64,000 bases of DNA, from NCBI GenBank assembly GCA_031761405.1, contig JASEVX010000003.1:19248349-19312348 (forward strand), read 5' to 3'. Source of the stretch: Serripes groenlandicus. Its lineage: Eukaryota; Mollusca; Bivalvia; Cardiida; Cardiidae. Of this stretch, positions 45,440 to 58,080 are shown piece by piece. Made by a program: the position numbers and the translations under genes. Below the pieces are notes generated by a model. That model searched no databases and was not told the DNA's origin. It worked only from the letters and a program-made list of their open reading frames with translations. Every line of letters begins with the position of its first letter. Position 1 is the first letter of the stretch.

Positions 45440-46150
45440 GCAGGCTTCATCATCATCCTAGTCATTATCATAATCATCGTCATTATCGTCAGAAGCATCA
45501 TCAACAATATCATCTGTATCGCCATTATCGTCAGCAGCATTATCAATATCATAAGCATCGTTATTATCGTCATCAGCAGCATTATCAATATTATAAGCAT
45601 CGTCATTATCGTCAGCAACAGCATGATCAATATCATAAGCATCGTCATTATCGTCAGCAGCAGCATTATCAATATCATAAGCATCGTCATTATCGTCAGC
45701 AGCAGCATTATCAATATCAGAAGCATCGTCATTATCGTCAGCAGCAGCATTATCAATATCATAAGCATCGTCATTATCGTCAGCAGCAGCATTATCAATA
45801 TCATCAGCATCGTCATTATCGTCAGCAGCAGCATTATACATATCATCCGTATCGTCATTATCGTCAGCAACAGCATTATCAATAGCATAAGCACCGTCAA
45901 TATCGTCAGCAGCAGCATTATCAATATCATAAGTATCGTCAATATCGTCAGCAGCTGCATTATCAATATTATAAGTATCGTCATTATCGTCAGCAGCAGC
46001 AATATCAATATCATAAGCATTGACAATATCGTCAGCAGCAGCAATATAAATATCATAAGTATCGTCAATATCGTCAGCAGCTGCATTATCAATATTATAA
46101 GCATCGTCATCATCGTCAGCAGCAGCATTATCAATATCATAAGTATCGTC
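45440..46150. repeat. 42-bp minisatellite, open in several frames
   Basis: About 16 units with core CGTCAGCAGCAGCATTATC and CATAAGCATCGTCATTATCG. Being a multiple of three without stops, it is open on both strands: one plus frame gives His/Tyr/Gln/Arg repeats (HYRQQQHYQYHKHR, 45418-45885) and one minus frame gives Asp/Ala repeats (DNAAADDNDDAYDI, 45841-45458). TTTTGCAG at the left edge could be a plus-strand acceptor. Only a short stub remains in C2 (57990-58080), which argues against a conserved coding role. Confidence 0.9.
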
Positions 46151-46153
46151 ATA

Positions 46154-46285
46154 ACTGGCTATTTAGTCAAATTGGGACTTTATCCAGCTTCTTGTGAAGA
46201 GTTTGGATAAATAGCCAATATGGGACGGTGGCCAGCTTCCTGTGGAGAGTGAGGCAACATAGTCAATATGGTACGGTCGAATCCT
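46154..46285. repeat. 48-bp satellite family, cluster 2 (short)
   Basis: Two to three units. The first ~49 bases are identical to 41979-42027 in cluster 1, showing recent exchange between clusters. Confidence 0.9.
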
Positions 46286-46455
46286 TTTTCGATTTTCTTG
46301 TTTAAGCTTGAAAAGCTTTAAAGGAAAGGGCGGTATATACAAGAACTAGGTCTTTCATTTATATAGATATATTTCGGATAGTAATTCTATTCGCATTTTG
46401 CTATTCCCATCCTATTCTTATAGTATGTACCATTTCCATTTTATATATCAACTAA
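46286..46455. repeat. Flank of the Crypton derivative, paralogous to 60170-60350
   Basis: Shares GGTCTTTCATTTATATAGAT and CCTATTCTTATAGTATGTAC with 60170-60350. The match ends at ATATCAACTA, exactly where the Crypton terminus begins. Confidence 0.75.
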
Positions 46456-47577
46456 TATATCTATAGGTGCTACCTATTTACGAAAAAACCGCAAGATAAT
46501 TATAAACAAAAATTAAAGAGCATACTTTGGCAATAAAAAAGGATTTATAAGTAATTGACTAGACAATAATAATGTTAATGTCATGTGTCTTGCATTATCA
46601 AAACATATTTGCAATTCGTATTGCTGTCGTCTATTATTACGAACAGAAAATAATAAAGTAAAGACTTTCAGAAAATCAAGGAATACATTTATAATGAACG
46701 AGGTTAAAACATGAGGGCCAAGATGATCCTTAATCGATCACCTTCATTTTGGTAAAGAAGCAAATAGATCATCCCTTTTCTGATGCCACCTGGCGACTGC
46801 CTTTTTCAAGCAGTCACTATGACTGGAACAAATTATGTAAGGGGTCACATTTCTGCTAAACCCTTTCCCTATTAGAGACGGTTTCTGAGGCCTATGCAAC
46901 GATTTAGGAAAAGATTGTCGCAACAAGAACAATTGCTCCTTATGAGAAAGTTATCCTTTTGCCACAATGTTTGATAAATAATTATACTTTGAATGATTGA
47001 GTCAATAGCTCATGTATAGGAATTTGGGGTCTTTCATGTTGATACCACTTTTTTGCGGGAAACGACGTCGCTCCATTGACGTTACGCCAAGATGAAGTGT
47101 AACGGAAATGACGTCACGTCCTTCTTTGGCTACGATACAGTCAAAATTTTGTTTCGGGCGTAGAAGACTAATGCTGTCGTTTTTTTGACGAACGGGAAAC
47201 CATATTTCTTATAGTTCTTATAGATTTCCATTTATTTTTAACTTTTCGTACAAATGTTAATTCCAGCACTTTAATGATCTTAAATATCGATTTTAAAAAA
47301 ATTGATTAAAAAGACGACAATAATTTTCAATCCGTGTTTTTTTGCTCATTTTATACATACCCAAAATACCGATTTTAAAAAAATATATTAAAAAGCCGAC
47401 AATAATTTTCAATCTGTTTTTTGCGTCTGCTTTTTGTACATATCCAAAATGGCGGCCCCAATGGATTTTTCCAGTTTCATTTCAGAAAGCTTCATGGGTT
47501 ATTGAAAAAAAAAAAAAAAAAAAAAATCTCACGCCCGTTACCTATAAGCGAAAAAACCCATTTATGGTTTTTTTCGT
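46456..47577 (-). mobile_element. Internally deleted Crypton derivative (1.1 kb)
   Basis: Reverse complement of 28393-28798 joined to 33911-34596. The deletion removes the whole recombinase gene and lies at a shared AGCATT. Both termini match the full element (ACGAAAAAAACC near 47577; CACCTATAGATATATT at 46456-46471). It has no coding capacity and would need recombinase in trans. Confidence 0.85.
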
Positions 47578-47760
47578 AATATATCTATAGGTGCTACCTA
47601 TTTACGAAAAAAAACGTAAGATAATTATAAACAAAAATTAAAGAACATACTTTGGCCATAAAAAAGGATTTATAAGTAATTGACTAGACAATAATAATGT
47701 TAATGTCATGTTTCTTGCATTATTAAAACATATTTGGAATTCGTATTGCTGTTGTCTTAT
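47578..47760 (-). mobile_element. 3' end of a second Crypton joined head-to-tail
   Basis: Matches 34421-34596 and repeats 46456-46640. It abuts the left terminus of the derivative with no extra bases (GATATATT directly next to ACGAAAAAAAC). Sequence past 47760 does not match the element. Confidence 0.8.
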
Positions 47761-49260
47761 ATGTTAATAGGCAAAGCCTAGGTCGTGTGAAAGCAAGAAC
47801 AATTAATTAAGCACTGTCAGTCCCACAACAAGAAACAAATTAATAGGCAAATTGTAGAAAGTTACCGAACAGAATTTGAAAAACATATTAAAATAACCCA
47901 AACTTATCATGCATTTAAGTTTAATTAATTTGTATATATGTTTTATTTTTTATTAGGTCAGAATTGTAACAGACTGTAAGATTTCCAAGGATGTAACAAT
48001 TGTTGATGGAAAACAACACTAGAAGGCATTGCAGAATGTTCTGATTTATTTTTACAAATGCTAGTTATTTGTAAACTGGTAATACATATAATTGGAAACT
48101 GACTCTTACCATGGTTGATTGAATGACTTGAGCTTAACATTACTTTCGATGGTACTTCAGTTCACCTAACATTTTCCCCTGGCTTTCTAGAATACTAAAA
48201 TACTCCACACAACAATCTTCCAAGGCACATGGCTAAATTTACATGATCTGGCTGAATGTTTTTAAGATGAAAACACTATGCATACAGACTGAGAAAACTG
48301 TAATTTTTGACAAATATTTTCAAAAGTCCCATTTATAATGATGTATGTTGGAAAGGGTCAAGTTTAGCCCCTTGCCTGATGTAAATTACTTGATTTCTGT
48401 GACTAATCTGAATACATTGTCAGAATGGTGTAATTGATCCAAAATGAACATATCCAAAATGAACAATATATGTTCCTATTCAACAACATTTCCCCTTGAA
48501 CCCCTATCTCCTTTTCTGGTTTTTAATTTGTAAAACATGAAACAGCACCAGGTTATTTGTTAATAAGTTTCAGACTTAGTGTCTGAACAACTGATTATGT
48601 ATGTATATATGTATATGAAATATGTCGTTTGAAAACAAATGTAGATAGTGAAAGATCTTATCAGACCTTGAACATGTACAGATTCTCAGAGTTATCAATG
48701 ATGATAACTTTTCCTTTTTTTAATTGTTATTGCACAATTATAAAAGCTTTTGAAAAAGGTACAGGGAGTTAACTATTTTTACTAGAAGCCAGGATAAAAA
48801 TGTAATAAGTGTTTAAGTAAGACTACTCCCCACAACATAATTGTTTCATGTATAAATTGTTAAGTTTAGATGCTTCTTTCAAATAATGTACCTGCTGAGA
48901 TTTGAACTCAGAACTCTTGTTAGACCAGGTGTTCTACCATTAAACTACAGTATAGGTTTTTACTTTGAGCAGCAGTTCATGAAAATATGTGTAATTTTAT
49001 TAGCAGTAAAGTATAAGATTTTTTTTGTTACAATGAATGTATACTAGTTTAAATTTTACCATTTCTATTGTATAGATTATACAATTTCACACAGAAAAAT
49101 GGATTTCACAATAAATTAAGTACATAGAAAACAGAAAAGATATACATTTCGGTGGTATTTCAGTGCTGTCAATAGATGTTGAATCTTTTGTAAATGTGGT
49201 TTGAATACATACATGCAGAGTATTTAAAATAACCTAGTGGAAATATTGTTGAAATTGTTA
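47761..49260. other. Sparse region, one tRNA-like trace
   Basis: No protein gene seen. A tRNA-like stretch is listed separately at 48896-48965. AT-rich throughout. Confidence 0.5.
48896..48965 (-). tRNA. Degenerate tRNA-like sequence, probably a pseudogene
   Basis: The minus strand has TAGTTTAATGGTAGAAC (D arm and A box) and a perfect T arm CTGAG-TTCAAAT-CTCAG. The acceptor stem has only about three pairs and the anticodon stem does not form, so I doubt it is functional. It may be a SINE head. Confidence 0.35.
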
Positions 49261-49280
49261 GTAACAAGTCTGTCCAATCT

Positions 49281-49675
49281 GATCAATAAACAAATTTTGG
49301 ATAAAAAAAAAATGAAATTCAGCCTGTTGAAAGAAAAGTAATGTGTTTTACTGATAGCCCACATAGGACATCATTTCTTTAAATCAATCATGACTCATTT
49401 GAGTTTGATCAATAAACATATTTTGGTTAAAAAAAAGATGAATCTTCTAGAAATGCAGCCTGTTGAAAGAAAAGTAATGTGTTTTATTGATAGCCCACAT
49501 ATGACATCATTCCTTTAAAACAATGGACTCATTTGAGTTTGATCAATAAACAAATTTTGGATAAAAAAAAAGATGAAACTATTAGAAATTCAGCCTGTTG
49601 AAAGAAAAGTTATGTGTTTTACTGATAGTCCACATATGACATCATTTCTTAAAAACAATGGACTCGTTTGAAGGC
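49281..49675. repeat. Tandem repeat, ~126-134-bp unit, three copies
   Basis: GATCAATAAACAAATTTTGG recurs at 49281, 49407 and 49541, each followed by AGCCTGTTGAAAGAAAAGT. Confidence 0.9.
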
Positions 49676-50966
49676 ATGAAAGTGTTTTCCTCTCGTTCAG
49701 GTTGGAGGATATATGGCTTTAGACATTTACTATGTATACCCCAAAACCAGGGTGAACTCTGGTCATACTTTCATGATTTGACAAAGACTAGGTCATTGAC
49801 ATAAACTGTTAAACTGTACAATGTGGGAAAAAAAAGTAAATTGAAGGCAAATAATTCGAAATTGACGATAGTTTTGTTTGTTTGCTACATTTACTGCAAT
49901 ATATAGATAAACGTCTTAAAATACAACTAGACAGGCGATGATATGATAGTTTAGCTATTTTCTTGAGTGGGGTTAACATTTGACAAGACGGCTTCGGCTT
50001 CAAATAGATACAGACAAAAACGATACACACGATGTGACGAAAGCATCGTGGAACAGATACAGACAAAATCAATACACACGATGTGACGTCACGCGATGTG
50101 ACGAAAGCATCAGGGAATGGTTCCCAACAGATATTAACAAATAATTTAGAAATGAAGTTATATTCTTAAGCAAATTATTGATATAATCAATATCTTATCT
50201 TGAAATGAAGCTTTGTCGATACAGAAACAGAATTGTTCGTCCTTTTCAGTTAAAATAATATCCGAGGCCAGTGTAACGAACGATAACTTCCGTTGAAATA
50301 TTTACAATCATTTTCAAGTGTTTATTGCTTCTCTATATTGCCAAGATATAAAATCCATGAAATAATGAAGACAGGTACAAAAGAATAGTCGGCTTACCCT
50401 TCATAAAGTCCTTCCAGTTAATGAAATCCATTTGTGACGAGTCAAACTATCTTTTGCTACCATTCCTGTCGTTTTCCTTTTGTTATTTATTTATTACTTG
50501 TCTAACAATGACGTTACTTTTCGTTGCAATGACGTCACATTTGGATGTGTTTACTTCCGGTTGAGAAAATATTATTTTAAAAATAGAAATCGAGTGCAAT
50601 TACACGCAAATGATCACATATCAGATTCCTTGTTTTCATTCCTTTATCGAGAAGGAATTTAATTTAATTTTTCTCTCTAGTTCTAAGTATTTTTTGATTT
50701 GTCAAAACATACGAATATCGTGTTTGTGGGTTTTACCGGTTACGAAATGAATAGGTTACGATAATTTGTCCGTCCAGTAAGACCGGAAGCAAAATGGCCG
50801 AAAAAAAGTGCTATGGGGTTGAGATTTGATATGTGAAAAACAGTAAGATTGTACTGAATTCTCGTTGTTTTGATCTCGTATGATGTGTTCGTACGTGTAA
50901 CCTATAGGCGTGCTTCGCTCGAGCCTTTGGCTCGAGCTTCCACACGTACTACTATTGTTAAAGTAT
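49676..50966. other. No gene seen; one short palindrome
   Basis: 50040-50110 repeats ACACGATGTGACG several times. 50917-50937 is a perfect 9-bp hairpin, GCTCGAGCC-TTT-GGCTCGAGC, just before the satellite. Confidence 0.55.
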
Positions 50967-53900
50967 TCCTGTGGAGAGTGTGGCTAAAAGTCAATATGGG
51001 ACGGTGGCCAGTTTCCTGTGGAGAGTGTGGCTAAAAAATCAATATAGGACGGTGGGCGGCATTCTGTGGAGAGTGTGGATAAATAGTCAATATGGGACGG
51101 TGGCCAGATTCAGGTGGATCGTCTGGATAAATAGTCAATATGGGACGGTGGCCAGGTTCAGGTGGATCGTCTGGATAAATAGTCAATATGGGACGGTGGC
51201 CAGATTCAGGTAGATCGTCTGGATAAATAGTCAATATGAGACGGTGGCCAGAATCAGGTGGATCGTCTGGATATATAGTCAATATGGGACGGTGGCCAGG
51301 ATCAGGTGGATCGTCTGGATAAATAGTCAATATGGGACGGTGGTCAGATTCAGGTGGATCGTCTGGATAAATAGTCAATATGGGACGGTGGCCAGGTTCA
51401 GGTGGATCGTCTGGATAAATAGTCAATATGGGACGGTGGCCAGATTCAGGTGGATCGTCTGGATAAATAGTCAATATGGGACGGTGGACAGGTTCAGGTC
51501 GATCGTCTGGCTACATAGTCAATATTGGACGGTAGCCAGATTCAGGTGGATCGTCTGGATAAATAGTCAATATGGGACGATGGCCAGGTTCATGTGGTTC
51601 TTCTGACTAAATAGTCAATATTGGACGGTGGCCAGGTTCAGGTGGATCGTCTGGATAAATAGTCAATATGGGACGGTAGCCAGGTTCAGGTGGATCGTCT
51701 GGATAAATAGTCAATATGGGACGGTGTCCAGGTTCAGGTGGATCGTCTGGATAAATAGTCAATATGGGACGGTGGCCAGATTCAGGTAGATCGTCTGGAT
51801 AAATAGTCAATATGGGACGGTGGCCAGGTTCAGGTGGATCGTCTGGATAAATAGTCAATATGGGACGGTGGCCAGGTTCAGGTGGATCGTCTGGATAAAT
51901 AGTCAATATGGGACGGTGGCCAGATTCAGGTGGGTCGTCTGGATAAATAGTCAATATGGGACGATGGCCAGGTTCAGGTGGATCGTCTGGCTAAATAGTC
52001 AATATGAAACGGTGGCCAGATTCAGGTGGATCGTCTGGATCAATAGTCAATATGGGACGGTGGCCAGATTCAGGTGGATCGTCTGGCTAAATAGTCAATA
52101 TGGGACGGTGGCCAGGTTCAGGTGGATCGTCTGGATAAATAGTCAATATGGGACGGTGGCCAGATTCAGGTGGATCGTCTGGATAAATAGTCAATATGGG
52201 ACGGTGGCCAGGTTCAGGTGGATCGTGTGGCTAAATAGTCAATATTGGACGGTAGCCAGATTCAGGTGGATCGTCTGGATAAATAGTCAATATGGGACGA
52301 TGGCCAGGTTCAGGTGGATCGTCTGGATAAATAGTCAATATGGGACGGTGGCCAGATTCAGGTGGATCGTCTGGATAAATAGTCAATATGGGACGGTGGC
52401 CAGGTTCAGGTGGATCGTCTGGATAAATAGTCAATATGGGACGGTGGCCAGGTTCAGGTGGATCGTCTGGATAAATAGTCAATATGGGACGGTGGCAAGG
52501 TTCAGGTGGATCGTCTGGATAAATAGTCAATATGGGACGGTGGCCAGGTTCCGGTGGATCGTCTGGATAAATAGTCAATATGGGACGGTGGCCAGATTCA
52601 GGTGGATCGTCTGGATAAATAGTCAATATGGGACGGTGGCCAGGTTCAGGTGGATCGTCTGGATAAATAGTCAATATGGGACGGTGGCCAGGTTCAGGTG
52701 GATCGTCTGGATAAATAGTCAATATGGGACTGTGGCCAGGTTCAGGTGGATCGTCTGGATAAATAGTCAATATGGGACGGTTGCCAGGTTCAGGTGGATC
52801 GTCTGGATAAAGAGTCAATATGGGACGGTGGCCAGGTTCAGGTGGATCGTCTGGATAAATAGTCAATATGGGACGGTGGCCAGGTTCAGGTGGATCGTCT
52901 GGATAAATAGTCAATATGGGACGGTGGCCAGATTCAGGTGGATCGTCTGGATCAATAGTCAATATGGGACGATGGCCAGGTTTAGGTGGTTCTTCTGACT
53001 AAATGGTCAATATGGGACGGTGGCCAGGTTCAGGTGGATCGTCTGGCTAAATAGTCAATATGAGACGGTGGCCAGATTCAGGTGGATCGTCTGGATAAAT
53101 AGTCAATATGGGACGGTAGCCAGGTTCACGTGGATCGTCTGTATAAATAGTCAATATGAGACGGTGGCCAGGTTCAGGTGGCTCGTCTGGATAAATAGTC
53201 AATATGGGACGGTGGCCAGGTTCAGGTGGATCGTCTGGATAAATAGTCAATATGGGACGGTGGCCAGGTTCAGGTGGATCGTCTGGATAAATAGTCAATA
53301 TGGGACGGTGGCCAGTTTCAGATGGATCGTCTGGCTAAATAGTCAATATGAGACGGTGGCCAGATTCAGGTGGATCGTCTGGATAAATAGTCAATATGGG
53401 ACGGTGGCCAGGTTCAGGTGGATCGTTGGATAAATAGTCAATATGGGACGCTGGCCAGGTTCAGGTGGATCGTCTGGATAAATAGTCAATATGAGACGTT
53501 GGCCAGGTTCAGGTGGATCGTCTGGATAAATAGTCAATATGGGACGGTGGCCAGATTCAGGTGGATCGTCTGGCTAAATAGTCAGTATGAGACGGCGGCC
53601 AGGTTCAGGTGGATCGTCTGGATAAATAGTCAATATGGGACGGTGGCCAGATTCAGGTGGATCGTCTGGATAAATAGTCAATATGGGACGGTGGCCAGAT
53701 TCAGGTGGATCGTCTGGATCAATAGTCAATATGGGACGATGGCCAGGTTTAGGTGGTTCTTCTGACTAAATAGTCAATATGGGACGGTGGCCAGGTTCAG
53801 GTGGATCGTCTGGCTAAATAGTCAATATGAGACGGTGGCCAGATTCAGGTGGATCGTCTGGATAAATAGTCAATATGTGACAGTGGCCAGATTCAGGTGG

Positions 53901-55560
53901 ATCGTCTGTATAAATAGTCAATATGAGACGGTGGCCAGGTTCAGGTGGATCGTCTGGATAAATAGTCAATATGGGACGGTGGCCAGGTTCAGGTGGATCG
54001 TCTGGATAAATAGTCAATATGGGACGGTGGCCAGTTTCAGGTGGATCGTCTGGCTAAATAGTCAATATGAGACGGTGGCCAGATTCAGGTGGATCGTCTG
54101 GATAAATAGTCAATATGGGACGGTGGCCAGGTTCAGGTGGATCGTTGGATAAATAGTCAATATGGGACGCTGGCCAGGTTCAGGTGGATCGTCTGGATAA
54201 ATAGTCAATATGAGACGTTGGCCAGGTTCAGGTGGATCGTCTGGATAAATAGTCAATATGGGACGGTGGCCAGATTCAGGTGGATCGTCTGGCTAAATAG
54301 TCAGTATGAGACGGCGGCCAGGTTCAGGTGGATCGTCTGGATAAATAGTCAATATGGGACGGTGGCCAGATTCAGGTGGATCGTCTGGATAAATAGTCAA
54401 TATGGGACGGTGGCCAGATTCAGGTGGATCGTCTGGATCAATAGTCAATATGGGACGATGGCCAGGTTTAGGTGGTTCTTCTGACTAAATAGTCAATATG
54501 GGACGGTGGCCAGGTTCAGGTGGATCGTCTGGCTAAATAGTCAATATGAGACGGTGGCCAGATTCAGGTGGATCGTCTGGATAAATAGTCAATATGTGAC
54601 GGTGGCCAGATTCAGGTGGATCGTCTGTATAAATAGTCAATATGAGACGGTGGCCAGGTTCAGGTGGATCGTCTGGATAAATAGTCAATATGGGACAGTG
54701 GCCAGATTCAGGTGGATCGTCTGGATAAATAGTCAATATGGGACGGTGGCCAGTTTCAGGTGGATCGTCTGGATAAATAGTCAATATGAGACGGTGGCCA
54801 GATTCAGGTGGATCGTCTGGATAAATAGTCAATATGGGACGGTGGCCAGGTTCAGGTGGATCGTCCGGATAAATAGTCAATATGGGACGGTGGCCAGGTT
54901 CAGGTGGATCGTCTGGATAAATAGTCAATATGAGACGGTGGCCAGGTTCAGGTGGATCGTCTGGATAAATAGTCAATATGGGACGGTGGCCAGATTCAGG
55001 TGGATCGTCTGGCTAAATAGTCAGTATGAGACGGCGGCCAGGTTCAGGTAGATCGTCTGGATAAATAGTCAATATGGGACGGTGGCCAGATTCAGGTGGA
55101 TCGTCTGGATAAATAGTCAATATTGGACGGTAGCCAGATTCAGGTGGATCGTCTGGCTAAATAGTCAATATGGGACGGTAGCCATCTACCCGTGGAGAGT
55201 GGGACGGTGGACAGCATCCTGTAAAAAGAGTGGCTAAATAGTCAATATAGGACGGTGGCCAGGTTCATGTGGATCGTCTGGATAAATAGTCAATATGGGA
55301 CGGTGGCCGGCATCCTTTAATAAGTGTCGCTAAATACTCAATACGGGACGGTGGCCAGCATCCTGTGAAAAGAGTGACTAAAAAGTCAATATAGGACGGT
55401 GGCCGGCATCCTGTGAAAAGTGTGGCTAAATAGTCAATATGGGACGGTGGCCAGCTACCAGTGGAGATTGTGGATAAATAGTCAATGTATGACGGTATCC
55501 AGCTTCCAGATAAGATTGTGGCTAAACATCCAATGATGAACGGTAGCCAGCTTCATGTGA
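50967..55560. repeat. 48-bp satellite family, cluster 3 (main array, ~95 units)
   Basis: Unit core: ATGGGACGGTGGCCAG, GTTCAGGTGGATCGTC, TGGATAAATAGTCAAT (16+16+16 bases). The centre is very homogeneous and both edges are diverged (CATCCTGTGG variants). From 52998 markers recur at 767 then 719 bases (TTTAGGTGGTTCTTCTGAC near 52980, 53747, 54466), a higher-order repeat of 16 then 15 monomers including one 47-bp monomer. Frames of up to 392 codons reflect the stop-free 48-bp unit and are not called as genes. Confidence 0.98.
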
Positions 55561-56174
55561 AGACGTTTTTGTGGAACTCAAAGAAACACACGTCAGGTCA
55601 ATTTGCCGCCGTGATATAACCGACATACCGTTGAAAACACCGTTAAATCCGTCAATCAATCAATCAAATACAGGAAGACAGCTGGTAATGGAGTAATTGT
55701 AAGACCAGATCTGTCATTATGTCAGACAGTCGGACTCTAAAATAGATCGGCCTTTAATAGTATTTACGCTGAGTTATTCAATGGAAACTCCTGATTGTAA
55801 ATTGAAGGGAGGAAAAGTTTACATACAACGATCTCACACCGGTGTACCCCTGCTGGCAGTGAGTAGGATAGACGACAGGAAGCCTATTTGTACATGTCCC
55901 GGACCGCTGAGACACTTATATATTTGAGCCGCGTCTAGAGCTTCGGCACGCCGAAATGTATCTAAATTGTCAAGGGGACAAGGCATTAAAACCATCCAAA
56001 ATCAGTAGACGAGGTTCATTGTTAACAGTGTACAAGTTGGCTTCTGTGAACATTAAAGATCCGCACAGTCTATTCAAGATCTACACTATTCACATATTAC
56101 TTACACAAGCTTGCTAGAAGATTCTGTCATATTGTTAAGATTCTGATATAATTGGGCAGATGGTCATATGTATT

Positions 56175-56375
56175 TGGCTTCAACATCATTTCAGTTATAT
56201 CACGGCGACAGTTCATTTATTCATGTTCCCTGGGTTAACAAACCAGTACTAGTGTTGGAAATGTGCATTGCCAAAGGGCACTTCACCATTACCGCCGGGC
56301 TGCGACTGAGGATCGAAACCGGGACGCCCGTATACAAATCCCCGACGCTAACCACTCGACCACGACGGATTAGAC
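56175..56375 (-). mobile_element. tRNA-derived SINE (third family), copy in C2
   Basis: Minus-strand GTGGTCGAGTGGTTAGCG and CCGGTTTCGATCCTC. Same insertion as 43492-43690. Confidence 0.8.
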
Positions 56376-56934
56376 AGGATGATCTAAACCAACACTGTTC
56401 AAAAATGCAAACTTGTACCTTGTCTTATGCACTGGCTCATTTAGGAAGCCATAGCGGATGGACGATTAATCGAAGATCATCGCTCTGTCGTTCGAATTCG
56501 TCTGCTGCAGATTTGTTGTTTACAAATACACACTGATTATAGCGTAGAGTATTCCAACTTGGTGATCATCCTAAATCCCTAACATCAGTATTCATAGCCT
56601 TTTCTCACGTGACTTTGTCTCAGCCTACACCTGAAAGGTGGTTAACTATTTTCCGATGTCTACAGACGGGAGGGTAGTTTTTTATGCTTATGAATACGAA
56701 CTTCGGAGACCCGAGTATAATATCAAGGGACCCCTTTTTGTCCAAAAGAAGAGATCTCAAATCAGTAATCTAACACTTCTGATAGTTTCCTGCAATTACC
56801 ACTATCAACGTCCGACATACCAATATGCATCTTAGTCATACCACATTCAAACCATACATCAGGGTCTTCAACCCTTCACCACATACATCAAAACTGCAGC
56901 AGATGTCTTTGAAAACATATAGACAAACAGTGAT

Positions 56935-57195
56935 TGATTGATTGATTGTTGGGATTTAACGCCGTTTTCAACAATATTTTAGTTATATCCAGTCAGCGAG
57001 ATCGCGTACCCATGTGTTTCCTGGTCTTCTTATACCAGAACTTCTCACAGCAGTCTTTCCAGGCAACTGGCTGCTTTTCGACATAGACTGTTAGCCAATT
57101 GGTTGAACGAATGACTCTTGTCGCCTTGACTTTTATCAAGCTGACAACCCCTGGATTGACAGCCCGCGTCGCTATCGACTGAGCTACCGGGGATC
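56935..57195 (-). mobile_element. tRNA-derived SINE (first family), copy in C2
   Basis: The minus-strand head GGTAGCTCAGTCGATAGC is followed by the full body and the tail GTTGAAAACGGCGTTAAATC with (CAAT)n. The most complete copy of the family here; the counterpart at 44394-44627 has lost part of the tail. Confidence 0.8.
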
Positions 57196-57589
57196 TGCAA
57201 AATATGGAGTATTTCTAGAAAAGCAACATATCTATTTAAATGATTTGTTTCTCCTCTTTAAACTCGTCACAATATTTTAAAAGTCGTCTGCTGCATTAAG
57301 ATTGGTATGCATGCGGGAAAGTGTCAAACATTTACGATCTAGAAAAGTGCATTTCTGTACTGTTGAAATTTGACCTTCATAGGTATCGAGAGGCGTCGAT
57401 GAATGCACGTCCGAATATATTGGAAACAGTGAAGGATCTGATCAGACTTAGCCATGGTACACACTAATCTAGCTTTTCGCTGGTCTCAAAGTTCAGAAAG
57501 TTTGCATTTGTGTGACGTGGCATCATTGTCATACATTCATAAGGCCTTCCTAACTATAACCAGTTTGACCCTTTAACAACTAACACCAT

Positions 57590-57785
57590 TTTCTCACATG
57601 CAGACGCATTCTGACGCAAAAGCAGCAGACGGCGTTTAAAAACATTGTGGCCAAAAGTGAAATAGCTTTTGCCACAATGTTTTCAACATTGTTTAACAAT
57701 TAAGCTATCTTTTGTGGAGATTTTCAGGTTTTTGTCACCTTGTTTTCAAAGTTGTCTGCTGCACATTCATTGTATGTGGTAAAGG
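57590..57785. mobile_element. Palindromic MITE in C2
   Basis: CATGCAGACGCATTCTGACG, AACATTGTGGCCAAAAG, TTGCCACAATGTTTTCAAC, and TCTGCTGCACATTC with GTGGTAAAGGGT. Confidence 0.7.
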
Positions 57786-58080
57786 GTAAACTAAGTACAT
57801 GTATGTAAAGCCTGTTCCGCCAGTTTAAACCCAGGTCAGTCGGCGTCTGACTATGCTCTATACTGGTGGCTACCTTATTTTGCTGCATGTTTATATAATT
57901 GACAATGGACTCGTCCAAATTCAAAGCCTAACAAACCCATTCTAAAAATTCTGCATGTAAAGCGTTAAACAATTTTGCAGGCTTCATCCTCATCCTCGTC
58001 AGCAGCAGCATTATCAATATTATCAGCATCGTCATTGTCGTCAGCAGCATCATTTTTAATATCATCAGCATTGTCATCAC

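Larger units (their letters stand above)
43046..45440. repeat. Segmental duplication C, copy 1
   Basis: Matches 55603-58010 with many small differences. Both copies follow a satellite cluster and start with a SINE tail (TGAAAACACCGTTAAATCCG then (TCAA)n). They contain two more SINEs and a MITE. An open frame at 44087-44305 is kept in part at 56638-56835 but differs in length and has no recognised domain, so it is not called. Confidence 0.8.
55603..58010. repeat. Segmental duplication C, copy 2
   Basis: Counterpart of 43046-45440. Adds about 100 bases near 55940-56045 and a fuller SINE tail at 55603-55672 (GCCGTGATATAACCG on the plus strand). No gene called. Confidence 0.8.

Noticed and set aside
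51820..52998. 392-codon open frame and minus-strand frames with repeats such as DDPPEPGHRPILTIYP
   Set aside because: The 48-bp satellite is a multiple of three with few stops, so any frame stays open. Frames break wherever a monomer has an indel, with no sign of selection.
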